A stretch of DNA of 64,000 bases from Flavobacterium sp. ASV13 (lineage in GTDB: Bacteria > Bacteroidota > Bacteroidia > Flavobacteriales > Flavobacteriaceae): assembly GCF_000745775.1 (NCBI RefSeq), contig NZ_JQJY01000004.1, positions 1 to 64,000 of the forward strand, in the 5' to 3' direction. The notes below the pieces were generated by a model. That model was not told the DNA's origin. It saw nothing but the letters and a program-made list of their open reading frames with translations, and did not search any database. Below are positions 61,548 to 64,000 of the stretch, piece by piece. The position numbers and the translations under genes are program-made. Within the stretch, counting starts at the first letter, position 1; the number at the start of each line of letters is the position of its first letter.

Positions 61548-63038
61548 ATGAAGTTGTTTCAATTAATAGTAATAATGCTTCTTCCTGCATTTGCATTTTG
61601 CCAAACCCAAAAAGACAATATTAAAATAATCGGAAAAATAGCCGGTAAAATCCCTGAAACAATTGAATATACTTTACCCATTAACGGAATTGAATATTTT
61701 GGTTTTACCAATTCTATACAGCCGGATTCGGCAGGAAATTTTGAAATTAATGTTTATTCTAGTAAAGCTTGTTTCATAGATTTATCAAATAGTTATAAAT
61801 CATTCGGAACTGTAATTGCAGAACCTGGAATGACTTATAACATTTCCATCAATACTGAATCTCCTGAAAATAAATTTAGGGTTGCTTCCAAAAATGAAAA
61901 AGGACAAACTTTATATAATCAAATCCCAACCCGAAACATGATTACTGGTGATGGTCATTTTGAATCCGAAACAAAAAAATATAAAAATGACAGTATTTCC
62001 TCTGAAGTAAAACAAAAAATTGAACACCAAAGAGAACTCGAAATTGCCGGATTTCAACAATTATTAAAAGACAAAACCATTTCTAAGGATTTTTATAATC
62101 TCGTAAAATCAGACCGAGATTATTTCTATAAAGGCATGCAAGGAAGTCTTGCTTTTATAAATTATTTGATTTCGGAACAAAAAAACAATTCACTTTCTCC
62201 TGCTGAATATAAAAAGCTTTGGAAGGGAATTTTCGAAACTAATCCCGTAACAAATCCTGAGCTTTTAAGCTCGCCATGGTTTTATTTTTATGTCGAAAAT
62301 TATTTACGCTATAACGAGTTAATAATTGATGCGACAGACAGGTCAACTTTAACTGAATTTAATAAACAAGGAATTATTCATACACACAATATTGACTATG
62401 CTAATAAACATTTATCAGGCCTCCAATTAGAATATTACTTTGCAGCTTATATTTATTACGAAGCCATTAATAATAATTATGAAAAAGAACTGATAACGCT
62501 TTTTGAGCAATTCAAAAAAGAATATCCATCAAGCTCGTACACCCATTTCTTAGAACCTGTAATTATTCCCATTATTGCTTTTCACAAAAAACAGGCTGAA
62601 CCATTAAATGAAAAAATAAAATTTATTGCTAATACAACAACTTTCAATTCGGTAAAAGATGCACTGAAAACATTAAATGGTAAACAATATTATGTTGATA
62701 TTTGGGCAACTTGGTGCGGACCATGCAAAGAAGAATTTAAAGGCAATGCAAAATTGTATGAATTGCTAAAATCCAAAAACATCACAATGGTTTACGTTTC
62801 AATCGACAAAGATAATCGCGAAAAACAATGGCAGGAAATGATTCATTTTTACAATTTAGAAGGTTTTCATATCAGAGCAAATGAAAAATTAGATGCTGAT
62901 TTAAGAAATTTATATGGCAGTCAGTCAATGGGAATTCCTTGGCATTTTTTGGCGGATGAAAATGGAAATATCATTAATAAAAGACTAAGCGGGTCATCTG
63001 AAATTGAGATTTTAGAAAAACAGCTAAATAATAATTAA
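61548..63038 (+). CDS. Exported TlpA/AhpC-TSA family protein with DUF4369-like N-terminal region
   Basis: This 496-residue protein has a signal peptide (LPAFAFCQ, residue 19 region), an N-terminal beta-rich region of about 110 residues (IKIIGKIAGKIPETIEYTLP), a helical middle (about 130-350) and a C-terminal thioredoxin fold (about 370-496). That fold has the redox motif YVDIWATWCGPCKEEF (CGPC) and the cis-Pro loop SQSMGIPWHFLADENGN. Such large thioredoxin-like proteins are common in Bacteroidetes envelopes as thiol-disulfide oxidoreductases. The partner is unknown. It is monocistronic or followed by a small orphan 120 nt downstream. Confidence 0.9.
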   Translation: MKLFQLIVIMLLPAFAFCQTQKDNIKIIGKIAGKIPETIEYTLPINGIEYFGFTNSIQPDSAGNFEINVYSSKACFIDLSNSYKSFGTVIAEPGMTYNISINTESPENKFRVASKNEKGQTLYNQIPTRNMITGDGHFESETKKYKNDSISSEVKQKIEHQRELEIAGFQQLLKDKTISKDFYNLVKSDRDYFYKGMQGSLAFINYLISEQKNNSLSPAEYKKLWKGIFETNPVTNPELLSSPWFYFYVENYLRYNELIIDATDRSTLTEFNKQGIIHTHNIDYANKHLSGLQLEYYFAAYIYYEAINNNYEKELITLFEQFKKEYPSSSYTHFLEPVIIPIIAFHKKQAEPLNEKIKFIANTTTFNSVKDALKTLNGKQYYVDIWATWCGPCKEEFKGNAKLYELLKSKNITMVYVSIDKDNREKQWQEMIHFYNLEGFHIRANEKLDADLRNLYGSQSMGIPWHFLADENGNIINKRLSGSSEIEILEKQLNNN

Positions 63039-63158
63039 TAAACACCCGATTTGGCGAATCCGAAAATAGAGCATAATTTAGTTCAAAACCCAATACATTG
63101 TTGGAACGCTACGCAGCACATATAACCAAATTTAGAATATAAAATTAACTAATTAAAA

Positions 63159-63518
63159 ATGGGAATACTAGAAAAAATATTTAGAAAGCCAAAACCAAAA
63201 AATCCTGAAGATTTTTTTTTAGTTACAATTAATAAAGAATTTATTAGAGTTGAGCATCCAGAGAGAAAAACCGAAGAAATTTTATGGAATGATATTGAAG
63301 AAATAAAAATAATAAATACAGACGGTGGACCTTTTGTACCTGATGTTTGGTTAGCGTTGCTTGGCGAAAATTCAGGGTGTCTTATTCCACATGGTGCTAA
63401 AGGATTTGAAACAGTTTATGAAATAATTTCAAAATATAATAATTTCAACTTTGACAATTTTATTTCTTCAATGTCATGCACAGATAATGAAGAATTTTTA
63501 TTGTGGAAAAAGGAATAA
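63159..63518 (+). CDS. Small cytosolic hypothetical protein
   Basis: This 119-residue protein begins MGILEKIFRKPKPKNPEDF. It has a strand-rich core (FLVTINKEFIRVEHPERK, EILWNDIEEIKIINTDGG), the phrase PDVWLALLGENSGCLIPHGAKGFE and an acidic-aromatic end SCTDNEEFLLWKKE. I remember this pattern from a widespread small family without known function, sometimes near polymorphic toxin or immunity genes; that link is not supported by its neighbours here. There is no signal peptide or membrane helix. Confidence 0.75.
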   Translation: MGILEKIFRKPKPKNPEDFFLVTINKEFIRVEHPERKTEEILWNDIEEIKIINTDGGPFVPDVWLALLGENSGCLIPHGAKGFETVYEIISKYNNFNFDNFISSMSCTDNEEFLLWKKE

Positions 63519-63629
63519 ATATATCGCATGATAACTAACAAAACGATTTTTTTAAAACAAGCTTAATGAATCGGTGTAAATAATGCTATCCATTAAATTG
63601 AGATCAACAAAAAAACAATCCGTCATAAA

Positions 63630-64000
63630 ATGAGACTAAAACTAACTTTATTTTTCCTGATTTTGTCTATTTCGATATTTGCACAAACAAACTTAGGCAT
63701 TGGTTTAATTTCCATTAAATTTAATGATAAAACTGTTTTGCCATTTTATTCTTCAATGAATGATAAAGAACCTATAAAAACTATTCGATTTTTTAATGAT
63801 AAATCGATCAATAGTTGGAATATTAAAGATCTTAAAAATGAGCAAAAATGGTTGAAACCAGAAGTACTTTGGATCGATTACAATTTCTTTGTCTTTCGTT
63901 GCGAGAAACAGGAAAATGACTGGTTTAAAATAATTGTAGATAACGAATCTGGAAAATCACTTTGGATTAAAAAAAATAAAATAACCGAATTTAAAAATTG
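63630..64000 (+). CDS. Exported hypothetical protein, 3' end outside window
   Basis: An ATG at 63630 opens a frame with no stop to the window edge (123 complete codons). It begins with a clear signal peptide, MRLKLTLFFLILSISIFAQ, followed by a strand-rich domain containing LISIKFNDKTVLPFYSSM and EVLWIDYNFFVFRCEKQ. I do not recognise the family. It lies 111 nt after the small orphan on the same strand. Confidence 0.75.
   Translation, partial: MRLKLTLFFLILSISIFAQTNLGIGLISIKFNDKTVLPFYSSMNDKEPIKTIRFFNDKSINSWNIKDLKNEQKWLKPEVLWIDYNFFVFRCEKQENDWFKIIVDNESGKSLWIKKNKITEFKN

Noticed and set aside
63081..63125. Possible integron attC-like phrase (GTTGGAACGCTACGCAGCAC)
   Set aside because: No matching second core site, no integrase and no cassette array; the resemblance is only to a few bases.

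Overview
The window is about 64 kb of AT-rich chromosome from a Flavobacterium-like member of the Bacteroidetes. The evidence is the gene content (SusC/SusD pair, propeller-type regulator with a LuxR-type HTH, giant Ig-repeat surface protein, BT_3928-family protein, DUF6495), the absence of clear Shine-Dalgarno sites, and repeated TAnnTTTG -7 promoter elements. No tRNA, rRNA, CRISPR array, transposase, integrase or phage gene was recognised.

Layout. (1) 1-6656, minus: the N-terminal 2218 codons of a giant secreted protein of Ig-like and jelly-roll-like modules, followed by a 1.2-kb gene-free AT-rich stretch. (2) 7863-9628, minus: a DUF6495 gene and the rpsF-rpsR-rplI operon. (3) 9807-16034: a LytTR response regulator converging on a tight minus-strand run nadC-brkB-DUF2147-B1 metallo-beta-lactamase-priA. 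(4) 16237-21655, plus: AlkC-like DNA repair protein, pirin-OsmC-GNAT, exported adenosine deaminase, ABM monooxygenase, rlmH. (5) 21696-24151, minus: two orphan genes and folP. (6) 24377-31416, plus: DUF1599, BT_3928 protein, two lineage-specific genes, a TlpA-like lipoprotein, tpiA, prmA, clpS. (7) 31481-33438: an alkylglycerol-monooxygenase-like integral membrane hydroxylase translationally coupled to a YhhN/TMEM86 lysoplasmalogenase. (8) 33543-38734: small lipoproteins, a structured RNA or repeat, kdsA, an outer-membrane barrel candidate, a YiiX-like hydrolase, an M28 peptidase. (9) 38886-54598, minus: a polysaccharide utilisation locus (regulator, SusC, SusD, LamG lipoprotein, GH144-type glucanase, esterase-like hydrolase, GH3), a nonsense-interrupted glycerophosphodiesterase and a GH43-type enzyme. 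(10) 54701-61246, minus: ackA, pta, corA, dnaK. (11) 61548-64000, plus: a thioredoxin-fold protein, a small orphan and a gene cut by the window edge.

How parts fit together. The PUL resembles a beta-1,2-glucan system. The esterase-like gene and the broken glycerophosphodiesterase would suit removal of succinyl and phosphoglycerol groups from osmoregulated periplasmic glucans, which is my leading hypothesis for an undescribed specificity. The hydroxylase-lysoplasmalogenase pair looks like a two-step ether-lipid-cleaving module. Intergenic regions carry several unrelated families of short inverted or tandem repeats. All database-level assignments are from memory of families and were not checked by search.
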